Shown: piece after piece, positions 52,458-62,402 of the stretch
How positions within the stretch are numbered: the first letter of the stretch is position 1
How the letters are laid out: the number at the start of each line of letters is the position of its first letter
Source: Niabella ginsenosidivorans
GTDB lineage: Bacteria; Bacteroidota; Bacteroidia; Chitinophagales; Chitinophagaceae
NCBI RefSeq assembly: GCF_001654455.1
Contig: NZ_CP015772.1
Span: forward strand, 1,178,001-1,242,000
DNA: 64,000 nt
Direction: 5' to 3'
Position numbers and translations under genes: made by a program
Notes under the pieces: generated by a model
What the model was told of the DNA's origin: nothing
Databases searched by the model: none
Seen by the model: the letters and a program-made list of their open reading frames with translations, nothing else

Positions 52458-53621
52458 ATGTATACATTCTGGCTCATTTTGCAGGTTATTTTCACAGTAC
52501 CTTTTTGGTTTCCGTTTTTGCTGTTTATAATATATCAGATCAGGAAGAGAATTCAATGGCAAACGACTCCTGGCGGGTGGGATCATTATGATATCGGCGT
52601 GATTATTACAGCTTATCAGCAAATGGACCTGGTAGAAGATGCTGTAGCATCAATTTTAAAATCAACCTATGACAATTATCTTATTTATGTTGTGGCTGAT
52701 GCTTGCGACATTACCGGCGTTTCATTTAAGTCAGACAGAGTTATTCTGCTGCGACCTGAGAAGGTACTGTCCAGTAATACAAAATCACATTTTTTTGCTA
52801 TAGAAAATTTTAGACGCGCCCATAATATTATTACAATTATTGACAGCGATAATTTGGTAGATCCACACTATCTTTCTGAAATAGCGAATAAAATGGAGGA
52901 AGGCTTTGATGCAGTTCAGGGAGTGCGCGCTGCCCGGAATTTGAACACAGTGTATGCCTGTTTGGATGAAGCAGGAGATATCTTTTACAGGTTTATTGAC
53001 CGCCTGCTTTTATATGGAACAGGATCTTCTGCTTCGTTGGCCGGTTCAGGAATGGCATTTGATACCGAAGTTTATAAGAAAATGTTCCGCAACTTTACTG
53101 CTTCCGGAGCAGGGTTTGATAAATACCTGCAGTATCAGTTAGTGAATCAGGGATATCGTATTGCGTTTACCAGCAATGCAATTGTATATGATGGGAAAAC
53201 TGATAATCCGGAACAACTAGTGAAACAACGTGCCCGTTGGATCAATGCATGGTTTAAGCATTGGGTATTGGGAGTAAAACTGTTTTTTAAGTCAATATTC
53301 CGCCTGAACTGGAATCAGTTTGCTTTTAGCATAATGATTATTCGCCCACCCCTGTTTATGCTGGCTTTTCTAAGCGCTGTAATGGTTCTGCTAAACTTGT
53401 TGTTTACTCCCGCAGGTTTGCTGATATGGACCTGTTCATTCGTTTTTTTTATATTCCTTTTTTTCTACGCATTGGATACTTTTAAAGCAAAACCCTCAAT
53501 ATATCAGTCGCTTAAACAAATACCCCGTTTTATGTATTATCAGGTTGTTGCGCTTTTCAAAGCCAAAAAGGCGAATACGCTTTCTGTTGCAACAAAACAT
53601 AATGTAAAAGCCTATAAATAA
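52458..53621 (+). CDS. Membrane-linked family 2 glycosyltransferase
   Basis: 387 residues from the ATG at 52458, four nt after the acyltransferase stop. An N-terminal helix (FWLILQVIFTVPFWFPFLLFIIY) precedes a GT-A domain: VIITAYQQMDLVEDAV, TIIDSDNLVDP (DxD), QRARWINAWFKHW (QxxRW-like). Two C-terminal helices follow. This is the processive or membrane GT2 type. It should add or extend a sugar on the lipid-linked EPS unit from the cytoplasmic side. Confidence 0.88.
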   Translation: MYTFWLILQVIFTVPFWFPFLLFIIYQIRKRIQWQTTPGGWDHYDIGVIITAYQQMDLVEDAVASILKSTYDNYLIYVVADACDITGVSFKSDRVILLRPEKVLSSNTKSHFFAIENFRRAHNIITIIDSDNLVDPHYLSEIANKMEEGFDAVQGVRAARNLNTVYACLDEAGDIFYRFIDRLLLYGTGSSASLAGSGMAFDTEVYKKMFRNFTASGAGFDKYLQYQLVNQGYRIAFTSNAIVYDGKTDNPEQLVKQRARWINAWFKHWVLGVKLFFKSIFRLNWNQFAFSIMIIRPPLFMLAFLSAVMVLLNLLFTPAGLLIWTCSFVFFIFLFFYALDTFKAKPSIYQSLKQIPRFMYYQVVALFKAKKANTLSVATKHNVKAYK

Positions 53622-53653
53622 TAAATTTTCCGTAAGGTAATTAATGTTGAATA

Positions 53654-54862
53654 ATGCTAAAGAATAAAGATATTATTATTGTTGGGCAACAGCCCTGGGA
53701 TACTGAAATAGGCAGCAACTGTAAAGATATTGCACTGGAGCTTAGCAAGAATAACCGGATATTATATGTAAATTCTCCTTTGGACCGTATCACTAAGGTC
53801 AGATATGGAACGGATCCGAAAGTTAAGAAGAGGATTGATATAATCGCCGGCCGTTTGCCGGGGATTGAGAAAATTAAAGAAAATCTGTATAATTTATATC
53901 CCGACTGTCTGGTTGAATCCATCAATTGGATCTCTTCCACAAAACTATTCAAATTCTTTAACCGACGGAATAACCGCAAATTTGCTAACTCTATATTGGA
54001 TGCCATTCATAAACTATGCTTTAAAGACTATTTATTATTTAATGATAATGAAATTTTTAAGGCATTTTATCTGAAAGAGTTCCTAAAGCCGTCTCTTTCT
54101 GCCTATTATTCACGGGACAATATTGTAGGAGTGAAATACTGGGCAAAGCATGGTGTTCAGCTTGAGCCGGAACTGATGGCAAAAAGCGATTTGTGCCTGG
54201 CCAATTCAGAATATTTAAGGTCGTATTGCAAAACCTTTAATCCTGACTCTTTTTATGTAGGCCAGGGGTGCGATTTTACCTATTTCAAGGACGAAGGACT
54301 GAAACCGTCTCCTGAAATCCTGGCTATTCCGAAGCCAATTATAGGATACATTGGTGCATTATGGAACTCCAGGCTTGATCTGGCTTTACTAGAACGAATT
54401 GCAGAAGAAAAAAATGACTGGAGTCTTGTCTTTATTGGAGCAGAAGATGAAGAATTCGCAGCCAGCAGGTTACATACAATGCCCAATGTGTATTTTCTGG
54501 GCACAAAGAAACCTGAAACGTTGGCTTCCTATATTAAGGGATTTGACGTATGTATGAATCCTCAATACATAAACCCTATTACTGTTGGCAACTATCCAAG
54601 AAAAATAGATGAATATCTGGCTTTGGGAAAACCTACTATTGCCACAAAAACAGAACCGATGCTGGACTTTAAAGAATATGTTTTTTTAGCTGAAGATGGG
54701 GATGGCTATATAAGAGGGATTCAGGAATTGCTGGATACAGATGCGCCTGAACTTCAGGAAGCGAGAAAAAAGTTCGCATTGTCACACAGTTGGGAACGAA
54801 GCATTCAACTGATCCTGGACGCCTACGGGCAAACGGCAGCCAGAAAAGGAATAACGCTTTGA
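53654..54862 (+). CDS. GT-B glycosyltransferase (group 1/GT4-like)
   Basis: A 402-residue enzyme: N-terminal IIIVGQQPWDTEIGSNCKDIALEL domain, then IGYIGALWNSRLDLALLERIA, NVYFLGTKKPETLASYIKGFDVCMNPQ and a PRKIDEYLALGKPTIATK nucleotide-sugar-binding stretch. It resembles TuaH-like or group 1 glycosyltransferases of EPS clusters. The C-terminal codons lie in a bidirectional-type hairpin shared with the convergent deacetylase gene. Confidence 0.88.
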   Translation: MLKNKDIIIVGQQPWDTEIGSNCKDIALELSKNNRILYVNSPLDRITKVRYGTDPKVKKRIDIIAGRLPGIEKIKENLYNLYPDCLVESINWISSTKLFKFFNRRNNRKFANSILDAIHKLCFKDYLLFNDNEIFKAFYLKEFLKPSLSAYYSRDNIVGVKYWAKHGVQLEPELMAKSDLCLANSEYLRSYCKTFNPDSFYVGQGCDFTYFKDEGLKPSPEILAIPKPIIGYIGALWNSRLDLALLERIAEEKNDWSLVFIGAEDEEFAASRLHTMPNVYFLGTKKPETLASYIKGFDVCMNPQYINPITVGNYPRKIDEYLALGKPTIATKTEPMLDFKEYVFLAEDGDGYIRGIQELLDTDAPELQEARKKFALSHSWERSIQLILDAYGQTAARKGITL

Positions 54863-54884
54863 TATCTTTTCCTTAAGCGTTATT
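54850..54884. terminator. Bidirectional terminator-like hairpin between convergent genes
   Basis: AATAACGCTT (54850-54859) and AAGCGTTATT (54875-54884) form a perfect 10-bp stem. The stem includes the last codons of the glycosyltransferase and of the deacetylase. TTTTTT follows on the plus strand at about 54894. Confidence 0.55.
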
Positions 54885-56106
54885 GCCAGATCGTTTTTTG
54901 TTTGAAAATATTTACTAACCCTGTTTCAGGGTTAAAAGTAGCTTTATCAATACCGTTTAAATTTTTAATATTTGTAATCTTTGCTTTGGAAGTTACAATA
55001 AAACTAAGATCACGCCAACGAAAGCGGTCAGGGAGCGTTTTTGGGTCAATAACTACTTTTAAAATATTAGCTTCCGTTTTATAGGTTATTGGAAGTTTCG
55101 CCATAACTCTGTATTCCATGATCTCTCTTGTAGAAAGAAACAGAATATTGTCTTTTGTAACAGAAGAAAAATTATCCAGTATGTTTTGAAGATTATTTAT
55201 ATTCACTTTATGCGACCCTAACCGGAAATAGGAATTCTTACGGGTAATAAGGGTAGCAGTGGCGCTTTTAACATCGGTCTCCATTTTTGACCAGTCGTCG
55301 TTAAAGATTCTGTTAAAGGCGCTGAACGTTAAAGGCGCAAGATTGAAAGAGGCTACTTTTTGATAATCACCTAAGCCGGGAGCCAGATTATCAAAAGTAC
55401 TTTCAGAGCTTGAAAATAAATATCCGAAATTTTTGGCTGCTGTAGGAAATCCGGAATAGTTAACCGGTACAACAGCACCGTTCATATTATAATTGATCTT
55501 CTGAAGAATAAGCGCATTCATTTCGGAAATATTTTTAGCCCAGTCGGTACCGTTATTATAATTTCCGGTTGGTTCATGATATAAGCTATGATTTTCTATA
55601 TCCCAGCCTAGCCCGATCATCGTTTTCATTTGTGCATAGGTTACATAGTAATCTCCCATAGTTCCCATCTCCTGGTTATTATAATTACTTCGTCCGATAA
55701 CCGCTAATGCAGCGGCATAAGGGACATTGTTACCACAGCCATCAGTATAAAATTTGCCTTTTAACAACTCTTCAGCTTTTAAAGCATCTAAACTATTGTC
55801 ATCAAATTCAAGGCTAACCCATCCATTTTTGTTGTACTTGAGCTCGGCCACAGTAGCTTTTGCATCATCTGCAGTGTTGGAAAATACAACTTCAAAGCTC
55901 ATTTTAGTCGGATCTAACGGCTCCGGGCTGGTATTGTCATGATGAGAGGTATCTGTTTTATTCGTTGTTGAGCTGTCCTCGGGAGGTAAATTATAGGAGC
56001 CGGGGGTGAGCTGTCCATGGTTTTCTCCTTTCTGGCAGGATTCGGCACAAAATGAGAATGTTATAACCACTAATCCCAGCAATAAATGCATTTTTAAATA
56101 ATCCAT
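54880..56106 (-). CDS. Polysaccharide deacetylase-like lipoprotein
   Basis: A 408-residue protein with a signal peptide and Cys in a lipobox-like FSFC segment (or nearby ESC), then a Ser/Thr/Asp-rich linker. The NodB-type metal motifs are visible: WVSLEFDDNSLDA (Asp-Asp) and WDIENHSLYHEP (His-x3-His). A C-terminal beta domain follows. It probably removes N-acetyl or O-acetyl groups from extracellular polysaccharide. The EFDD form differs from the classic TFDDG, so activity is likely but not certain. Confidence 0.78.
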   Translation of the reverse strand: MDYLKMHLLLGLVVITFSFCAESCQKGENHGQLTPGSYNLPPEDSSTTNKTDTSHHDNTSPEPLDPTKMSFEVVFSNTADDAKATVAELKYNKNGWVSLEFDDNSLDALKAEELLKGKFYTDGCGNNVPYAAALAVIGRSNYNNQEMGTMGDYYVTYAQMKTMIGLGWDIENHSLYHEPTGNYNNGTDWAKNISEMNALILQKINYNMNGAVVPVNYSGFPTAAKNFGYLFSSSESTFDNLAPGLGDYQKVASFNLAPLTFSAFNRIFNDDWSKMETDVKSATATLITRKNSYFRLGSHKVNINNLQNILDNFSSVTKDNILFLSTREIMEYRVMAKLPITYKTEANILKVVIDPKTLPDRFRWRDLSFIVTSKAKITNIKNLNGIDKATFNPETGLVNIFKQKTIWQ

Positions 56107-56287
56107 TTAATAATAATACTTATTTAATTTCTACAAAAAATAAATTAAAGTGTGTATTTTACAGGATTTGCAACTGCAGGAGGGAGTGATTATCAATACA
56201 ATCACATATTGGTGAATATTAGCAAAAACTGTTCCATATTATTATAGAAATTTATAATAAATGTTGCAAAAGCAATATTTAGCTCTA

Positions 56288-57523
56288 CTATTGATCTGTC
56301 CTTACTTCGCTTTTCGAAAAAAACTGGATTATTTTTTGATAAAAGCGCTTCGGCCAGTTTTTATCCATAAATGGCTTTTCAAGCAGCAGAAAGCAAAATG
56401 CGCTGATGATCAGGATTAAAGGTATAAAAATTAATAATTGAAGTAGAAGGTTGGGCGCGTAAAACTGGGTAAAATGGATTTTTTTGGTAATGGCGATCAG
56501 CAGTTCTGAAAAAGGCAGATGAATGAGATAAATAGTATAGCACATTCCTCCGATGGCAGTGATCCACCTGTTGCATAAAAAACGGTTTACATAACGACTT
56601 TTAAAAGCTGAATAGAAAAACAGGAATAACGCAGTTACAACCAATATCCTGCTATACCAGACAAAATCCCAACTCCAGCCAAATAGCAATGTGATTAGCG
56701 CTATTATTGCGATGACATCAAACCTGCCGTTGCCTTTTATTGGTGTACTATTCCAATCCTCAAGGAAAATATCAGCAAGGAAAAAGCCTACCAGAAAATA
56801 ATGCAAATGCCCTAAAATAGTAAAATTGTAAGGACGGGCATAAAATTGCAGGTATTGCTGAAGCAGCATCAAAACTGTTACAGCCACCAGGTTAATGACC
56901 CTGCGCCTCATTTTGTTTTTAACACTGAAAAACAGATAAGACAGGAAGGGCGCCAGTATATAAAACTGAACCTCTATTTCCAGTGTCCAGGTAGGGGGAT
57001 CAAAGGGAGACCATTCTTTATATATGAGTGTATGCGTATAAGTTATATTGGCCAGGTAATGTGGAAAATAGCTGCTGAAACTTTCATGCCGGGCAAACAG
57101 GAATAGTATGAAAAAAACAGACATCCAGATAATATAGGGGGGCTCAAGCCGGGTAAGCCTGCGCCAGAAATAATTTTTCAGTGGTACCTTCTTCTTCTGC
57201 TTCAGGTAATGAGACGCAAAAGGCAGCGCCAGGATAAATCCGCTAATTACAAAGAAGATATAAACACCTAAAAAGCCTCTTGAAGCTAAAAAAGACAAAA
57301 AATTTCCTTCCTCTGGTTTGGCAAAGTTGATAGACGTATTGCGTTCGAAACGTTCCGTCATATGTTGTATAAGCACAGGGATAATAGCAACAAAACGTAA
57401 ACCATCGATTTCGTTGATGAATTTGCCGCCTGATGTCACTCGTCTTAATTTTTCAGGGATCGATAAAAAATGTTTTCGCAAAATGCTGAGTGCATATTGG
57501 GTGGTTGCTTTTTTATCAATCAT
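56288..57523 (-). CDS. Acyltransferase family 3 (OafA-like) membrane protein
   Basis: A 411-residue protein with about ten membrane segments. Diagnostic sites are EIDGLRFVAIIPVLIQH (catalytic His region), FFVISGFILALPF and the FWRRLTRLEPPYIIW motif. It O-acylates exported glycans from the membrane. A -7 box TATGTTTG lies at 57570-57577 (minus strand), about 46 nt before the ATG. Confidence 0.9.
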   Translation of the reverse strand: MIDKKATTQYALSILRKHFLSIPEKLRRVTSGGKFINEIDGLRFVAIIPVLIQHMTERFERNTSINFAKPEEGNFLSFLASRGFLGVYIFFVISGFILALPFASHYLKQKKKVPLKNYFWRRLTRLEPPYIIWMSVFFILFLFARHESFSSYFPHYLANITYTHTLIYKEWSPFDPPTWTLEIEVQFYILAPFLSYLFFSVKNKMRRRVINLVAVTVLMLLQQYLQFYARPYNFTILGHLHYFLVGFFLADIFLEDWNSTPIKGNGRFDVIAIIALITLLFGWSWDFVWYSRILVVTALFLFFYSAFKSRYVNRFLCNRWITAIGGMCYTIYLIHLPFSELLIAITKKIHFTQFYAPNLLLQLLIFIPLILIISAFCFLLLEKPFMDKNWPKRFYQKIIQFFSKSEVRTDQ

Positions 57524-57569
57524 TGCTTTCCTGCTTTAGGTATCATTCTTCGTCATTTTAGATTGTAAA

Positions 57570-57577
57570 CAAACATA
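57570..57577 (-). promoter_or_regulatory. -7 box TATGTTTG upstream of the acyltransferase gene
   Basis: Exact TAnnTTTG match on the minus strand. The start codon lies about 46 nt downstream, so a short leader is expected. Confidence 0.45.
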
Positions 57578-57720
57578 AATATTGCTAATTAGGATGGAAA
57601 TACTTACTTGTCGAAGCCTTCGTATAACCTGTATAAACTCTATTTACAAGTTACCCTTTCAGAGAGTAAGTATACGAATTTTTGGCAGCAGTAAAAAATA
57701 GCCGATCCTGATTAATAATT

Positions 57721-58455
57721 CTATGTGGTTTTTGGTGTAAAAATAAAATTAGTCTTTTTTTGGTCAGTAAAATCAATGAGTTGGGAGCCTTCAAAAACCT
57801 TTACCGAATACCCCAGTTCCTTTAAAAAATCTATTACTATGTTCCTGTTTTCATTGGGCCAAAGTTCGCAATAAATAACCGGCTTGTGCTGCAGTAGTAT
57901 TTGCCGGGCACCTTTAAGAACATGGTATTCAAAATTCTCAACATCAATCTTTATAGCTACAATCTTTTTTTCAGTTTGTAAAACTGACACATCATCAAGT
58001 TTTGACATCGGGATCTCACAAATATCGCCTGTGTTCCAATCATCCTGAAGCTCTTCCACATAGGCGTGGCTTAACCCCTGCATTCGTACACCTTTGATAA
58101 TGGGAGTAACCAGTTTTAATATTCCGTTTTCTTCACCCAGTGCAATCTTATGCAGTTGGGCATTGTTTACTTTATAAAATTTCACTATTCGCTCAAGGGC
58201 ATTACAGTTAGAAGGAATCGGCTCAAAAGCATGTATACGCTCCTTTGGAAATTTTTGGGCGAATGGTATAGTAGTAATTCCGATGTTGGCGCCAACATCC
58301 AGAATGGTACCAGCCGGTATCAGGTTCATAAATTCAAAAAATTCAGGTTCAAATGCCTGACCCTTGAAGAAAGAAATCTTGGCTCTCGAAAAATAAAAAA
58401 GATAATTCTCATATCCCAAGATTTTTTGCAGAAAGCTTTGCAGTATTTTTTTCAT
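57721..58455 (-). CDS. FkbM-family methyltransferase
   Basis: A 244-residue SAM-dependent methyltransferase: GTILDVGANIGITTIPFAQ (motif I), IHAFEPIPSNCNALERIV, IKIDVENFEYHVLKGA and PVIYCELWPNEN. The family methylates hydroxyl groups of sugars and lipids. In this cluster it may methylate an EPS sugar. Confidence 0.9.
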   Translation of the reverse strand: MKKILQSFLQKILGYENYLFYFSRAKISFFKGQAFEPEFFEFMNLIPAGTILDVGANIGITTIPFAQKFPKERIHAFEPIPSNCNALERIVKFYKVNNAQLHKIALGEENGILKLVTPIIKGVRMQGLSHAYVEELQDDWNTGDICEIPMSKLDDVSVLQTEKKIVAIKIDVENFEYHVLKGARQILLQHKPVIYCELWPNENRNIVIDFLKELGYSVKVFEGSQLIDFTDQKKTNFIFTPKTT

Positions 58456-58863
58456 AAACCTAGTTTTGAGTACTTATATAAGTAAAGATAATAATTTATA
58501 GTATAGTTAGTACACAATTTATAGGGAAACCCGGTTGGGTCATTCACCGAATTCATAATTACAGTAGCATAGATTGTTTTTCTGACAAAAAGGGCAAATG
58601 ATCAAGCTTAAATTGCTTTACTGCTTTGAACAGGGCTACAAATAGAGGCTGTCAAAATAAAGAAAGCCGTCATTCTGAAGCGAAGCGAAACGGAGAAATC
58701 TCATAATCAATACAAAACATTTTATGAGATTTACCTTCGGTGAAAAAGTTCTCGGCTACACTACGTTTCGAAATGACGACTTTTGATACACCCTCAGTTG
58801 ACTTATAATTATCCTGAGAGAAGATGGTGTCTACATCCATCTATCTCTTCCTATTTCTGTTTA
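58456..58863. other. Intergenic region containing a repeat element
   Basis: No gene seen. It contains the two-armed element at 58669-58780 and otherwise AT-rich sequence. Confidence 0.5.
58669..58780. repeat. Two-armed inverted repeat of the GTCATnCTGA family
   Basis: The left arm GTCATTCTGAAGCGAAGCGA is matched on the right by an imperfect complement ending in TTTCGAAATGAC. Inside, ATCTCATAA and TTATGAGAT form a second stem. Same family as 6191-6267 and 16460-16490. Confidence 0.75.
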
Positions 58864-60420
58864 TCAGGGTTTAATAAAAACCGGGGCACCCGTAAGAGCT
58901 ATTTTATTTGTAGCTTGAGCCGCTTTTTCATCCCAACTATAAATTTTAGAAGTTGACTTTATACCAAAAGATGCCGGGAAGGTATAGGTCGAAGTAACTG
59001 ATTCCGAATTGCCTGATGCCTTTGCCCATAAAACATAGATGTAATTTTTTTCACTGGCGGAATAGAATGCACCCCCGTCTATATTAGATGGTAAACTCAT
59101 GGATTGGGTTTTTGTTTTATCAAATAGTCTGTCTTTTAGCAACCGGCTTGTTGTACGCCAGGAAATTCCGGATGAATTCATTACTACATTATATGGACCT
59201 GAGGTGATTTTTTGATAAAAACCCATGGTTTGGTAAGGATCGGTAGCCGCATCATATGTTTCCGTTTCTGCTATCTGGTACATGTATATACCGCGAATAT
59301 TGGCTTTTTGTGATGACACGGCAGCTTTTATCATAAAATTGCGCTGAGCCTCATCTGAACCAATGTAACCACTCAAGGCCTTTCGGGGAATATTGCATTC
59401 TGTTATGATATAATCTTTTTTATTGGCATATTGATATTTGGTAAGTACAGACTCAAAAGTATTTTTTCTGTCTGTGATTGCCTTAGCTGCAGCATCAGAA
59501 TTTTTGTTATTTCCTAAATAATACATGGGATATATATGAAAACTAACGCAATCAAATAAGGCGCCGCCTTTATCAGGGTAAGCTGTGGCTACTGCTCCGC
59601 CTTTGGGATTATCCGTATTTCTTAATACAGCATCTAAAAACCCCTCGTATCCAATACCGCCTAAACATACGAGATCTGTAGGGTCAAGCTTTTTTACGAT
59701 CTCATGTGTTATCCGTAGCATTCTTACATAACTCTGTATAGGAGCATAAAATCCTACAAGATCACAAGGATCAGGATCGGCTTTTACCCAGGCATCGTTC
59801 GGATACCAGTTATTCGTAAAATCCGGTTCATTCCATACTTCCCAAAATTTTACATATGGGCCATAAGTCTTAACTACGTCATATACATATTTCGCGTAAT
59901 AATTATTGGCATTGACGCTTCCATCCTGGTTCCAGATGGGTTCATAAAGATTGGCAAAAGTTTCAGATTCGTGTGTTGCACAATACTTGGTTTTGTCCTT
60001 ATGCGCATCACTCGGACCATTAAGAAAAACCACATTGTCTTTTGCTCCCAACTGCTGGTAATATTTAAAAGTACTTAACCGGTTAGTAAGACCCCATTGT
60101 GCCAGGAAACTTTCATAAAGCGCAGGGCGCAAACTATTTACTCCGACACCCGGTGTATTTGTAGAGCCAATGAGAATTTCGGCTAATTTTTCATCAGGCC
60201 AATTGGCACCATAGTAACCCATATTAGAACCATACAAAAATAGGTTCCCTGTAGGAAGGGGAAGCGTTGCTGGCACGCTGTCACTTTTGGGAGGATTTGT
60301 TATGGAAGAATCTACCGGGGTTGGAATATTGGTGAAGTTTTGAGTTTTAGAACAAGAAAAGAAAGAAATGCTAAAAATTACAGCTAAAATAAAGCTGGCG
60401 AGGGGGAGGACCGGGCGCAT
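58864..60420 (-). CDS. Glycoside hydrolase-like lipoprotein (clan GH-A type)
   Basis: A 518-residue protein with a lipoprotein signal (SISFFSCS lipobox region). A TIM-barrel-like chain contains FWEVWNEPDF (acid/base Glu in NEP) and YIITECNIPR (nucleophile Glu), plus FDCVSFHIYP, as in clan A cellulase/xylanase-type families. It probably cleaves an extracellular polysaccharide and may edit the EPS made by this locus. The exact GH family and substrate are not determined. Located on the minus strand between the FkbM gene and wzx. Confidence 0.72.
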   Translation of the reverse strand: MRPVLPLASFILAVIFSISFFSCSKTQNFTNIPTPVDSSITNPPKSDSVPATLPLPTGNLFLYGSNMGYYGANWPDEKLAEILIGSTNTPGVGVNSLRPALYESFLAQWGLTNRLSTFKYYQQLGAKDNVVFLNGPSDAHKDKTKYCATHESETFANLYEPIWNQDGSVNANNYYAKYVYDVVKTYGPYVKFWEVWNEPDFTNNWYPNDAWVKADPDPCDLVGFYAPIQSYVRMLRITHEIVKKLDPTDLVCLGGIGYEGFLDAVLRNTDNPKGGAVATAYPDKGGALFDCVSFHIYPMYYLGNNKNSDAAAKAITDRKNTFESVLTKYQYANKKDYIITECNIPRKALSGYIGSDEAQRNFMIKAAVSSQKANIRGIYMYQIAETETYDAATDPYQTMGFYQKITSGPYNVVMNSSGISWRTTSRLLKDRLFDKTKTQSMSLPSNIDGGAFYSASEKNYIYVLWAKASGNSESVTSTYTFPASFGIKSTSKIYSWDEKAAQATNKIALTGAPVFIKP

Positions 60421-60607
60421 GAAATAAAAGATTTTGATTTTAAGAAAAAATTACAATTGACTTAGTATAGTGAATTATTTTAATGTTTTGGTCTATTCAA
60501 AAACACTGCCAAATATTTGATAAGAAAGAATATTACCTGCGCAGATAGCTGGAATTAAGAATTTTGGGAAAGGTGTTATATGTTAACTAATTGAATATTA
60601 GAAATAT

Positions 60608-61945
60608 TTATATATTTTTTGAGGAAGAGCTTTTTTTTGTTAAATATTTCTTAACAAGTTCGGGGTAAAATTGGACCGCATAATAAACGGAATTTTTAGT
60701 ATTAATATTAAAGTTTTTCTTTAAAAAATACCTACAAACCAGAAAACCTACAAAACTGCTTACCAGACTAGAATATGCAGCGCCAAAAATTCCGAACTCC
60801 TTTATTAAAATTAAATTAGATATAACGATTACTGCTGTGAGGATCAACAGCATATAAAAATTTAATTTAGATTTTCCGGTTGAGTTCAAAATAGTGCCCC
60901 CCTGCCTTCCATAAGGGCTAAATAAGCATCCTAACAATGTAATTCTAAGAAGGGAAATCGATTCCTCATATTTTTCTCCTCCTAAAAAATGTATCACAAT
61001 ACCAGAGAAAAAAAGTAAACAAAGAACAATGGGAATTTGAATAGCAAGGATAATACCCACTGACTTTTCATAAAGATACTTAATGTCCGTTTCTCCTTTA
61101 GTTGCTGCCATTTTTGAACTCTGGGGATACAAAATTGTTGCCATAGCCGAAGACGGTATATCTACTACGTTGGAAATTCGGACAGCGATATTGAAGATAC
61201 CACTGGCTGTTTTGGAGAGCATTGAACCCAGCATCATTTGATCAATAGTGCCGGCGAGCATAGAACTTAAGGTGACTCCAAAAGTGAATTTCCCAAAATT
61301 AAAAATTTTTTTCCCCCAGATTTTATCAAATCTTAAAGAATAATTGATCCTTTTGTAAGAGCATAGCAATGCTATCAGCATTGCTATGCCAACGCTAAAA
61401 ACCTGAATAGCTACAAGTGTTTGTAATTTTGTGGGAGTCTTGGTAATCCAGCAATAGATTACAAAGCTTAAAAAAATAAGTTGGCGGGCTGTATTGGAAA
61501 GGAAATTACCTGTAAAACTTAAATGGGCTTGTTCAATACAATTTACCTGGTTCAAAACTGACGAAAAGATTAATGCAACTAAATACAAATGAAACATACT
61601 GTTTATTTCGGCAGATTTCCAACTTTGACCAAGCCAGGAACCGATTGCCAGCAACAGGATTGTTATCAGAATGGTCATGCTCATATTAATGACGAAGGTT
61701 GCCGTATTAATTTTTTTTTGGTCTGAAGGCATGCTTGATGTGAGGTATTTGACCAATGCCTCTTGAGTAAGGCCGTTTCTTGCAATTTCCAAAACGCTGA
61801 TGGTAGCTAAAAAAAGCACCCATGTGCCATATTCTTCAGGTGATAGTACACGTACCAGTATATACAGGCTCAGGAAACCAAAAAATACAGTAAATAATTG
61901 CTGGGCAATGTTAATGATCCCATTTTTAATCCAGTAATTAGGCAT
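60608..61945 (-). CDS. Polysaccharide flippase (Wzx-like)
   Basis: A 445-residue protein with about 12-14 hydrophobic helices (IAQQLFTVFFGFLSLYILVRVLSPEEYGTW, FSSVLNQVNCIEQAHLSF, SMLAGTIDQMMLGSMLS). The PEEYGTW start is typical of the MATE-like oligosaccharide flippase superfamily. It should flip undecaprenyl-linked repeat units to the periplasm for Wzy. It is placed opposite to the main EPS operon but completes the pathway. Confidence 0.85.
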   Translation of the reverse strand: MPNYWIKNGIINIAQQLFTVFFGFLSLYILVRVLSPEEYGTWVLFLATISVLEIARNGLTQEALVKYLTSSMPSDQKKINTATFVINMSMTILITILLLAIGSWLGQSWKSAEINSMFHLYLVALIFSSVLNQVNCIEQAHLSFTGNFLSNTARQLIFLSFVIYCWITKTPTKLQTLVAIQVFSVGIAMLIALLCSYKRINYSLRFDKIWGKKIFNFGKFTFGVTLSSMLAGTIDQMMLGSMLSKTASGIFNIAVRISNVVDIPSSAMATILYPQSSKMAATKGETDIKYLYEKSVGIILAIQIPIVLCLLFFSGIVIHFLGGEKYEESISLLRITLLGCLFSPYGRQGGTILNSTGKSKLNFYMLLILTAVIVISNLILIKEFGIFGAAYSSLVSSFVGFLVCRYFLKKNFNINTKNSVYYAVQFYPELVKKYLTKKSSSSKNI

Positions 61946-62402
61946 CTAGTAGTCCGGATTTTATATAGTTATATAATGCAAGATATCTTAAATAATAATA
62001 TATAGTGATATTTTTCTTTTGAAAGTATATTGATATTATTGTAGTTTACTACAAGAATTAACTGATCATTAATCGGTACTGTTACAGGGGATTTAGGAAA
62101 CAACCAAAGTAAGGAGAAATGGAAAAGGTTCACAAAAGAAACCATATATCAAAAGAGTTGTATGTACCCCTTACGGTAGTTTTTTTATAAGCCCATGCAA
62201 CTGTTTTAAGACTGTATATTCTGGAAAAGGCTGCCGTAAATAATCGTTACTAAAGATTGATCCCGGTTACTCTCCCTTTTAAAATGGGGAAAAATCGTGC
62301 TACTTTGTCTTCATCCATAAATCCCCCAGAATTATTTTTTTATTTTAGAACAAAAAACCCTAAATTCATGAGGACATTCTGAGATAAGTTTAAAATTTAA
62401 AT
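61946..62402. other. Divergent intergenic region between wzx and the beta-helix gene
   Basis: AT-rich, 457 nt. It contains the palindrome TTGTAGT-TT-ACTACAA at 62039-62054, an operator-like site. No ORF is recognised and no -7 box is clear. Confidence 0.45.
62039..62054. promoter_or_regulatory. Palindrome TTGTAGT-TT-ACTACAA
   Basis: A perfect 7-bp inverted repeat with a 2-nt centre, upstream of wzx (minus) and of the beta-helix gene (plus). Possible regulator binding site; function inferred only from symmetry. Confidence 0.35.
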
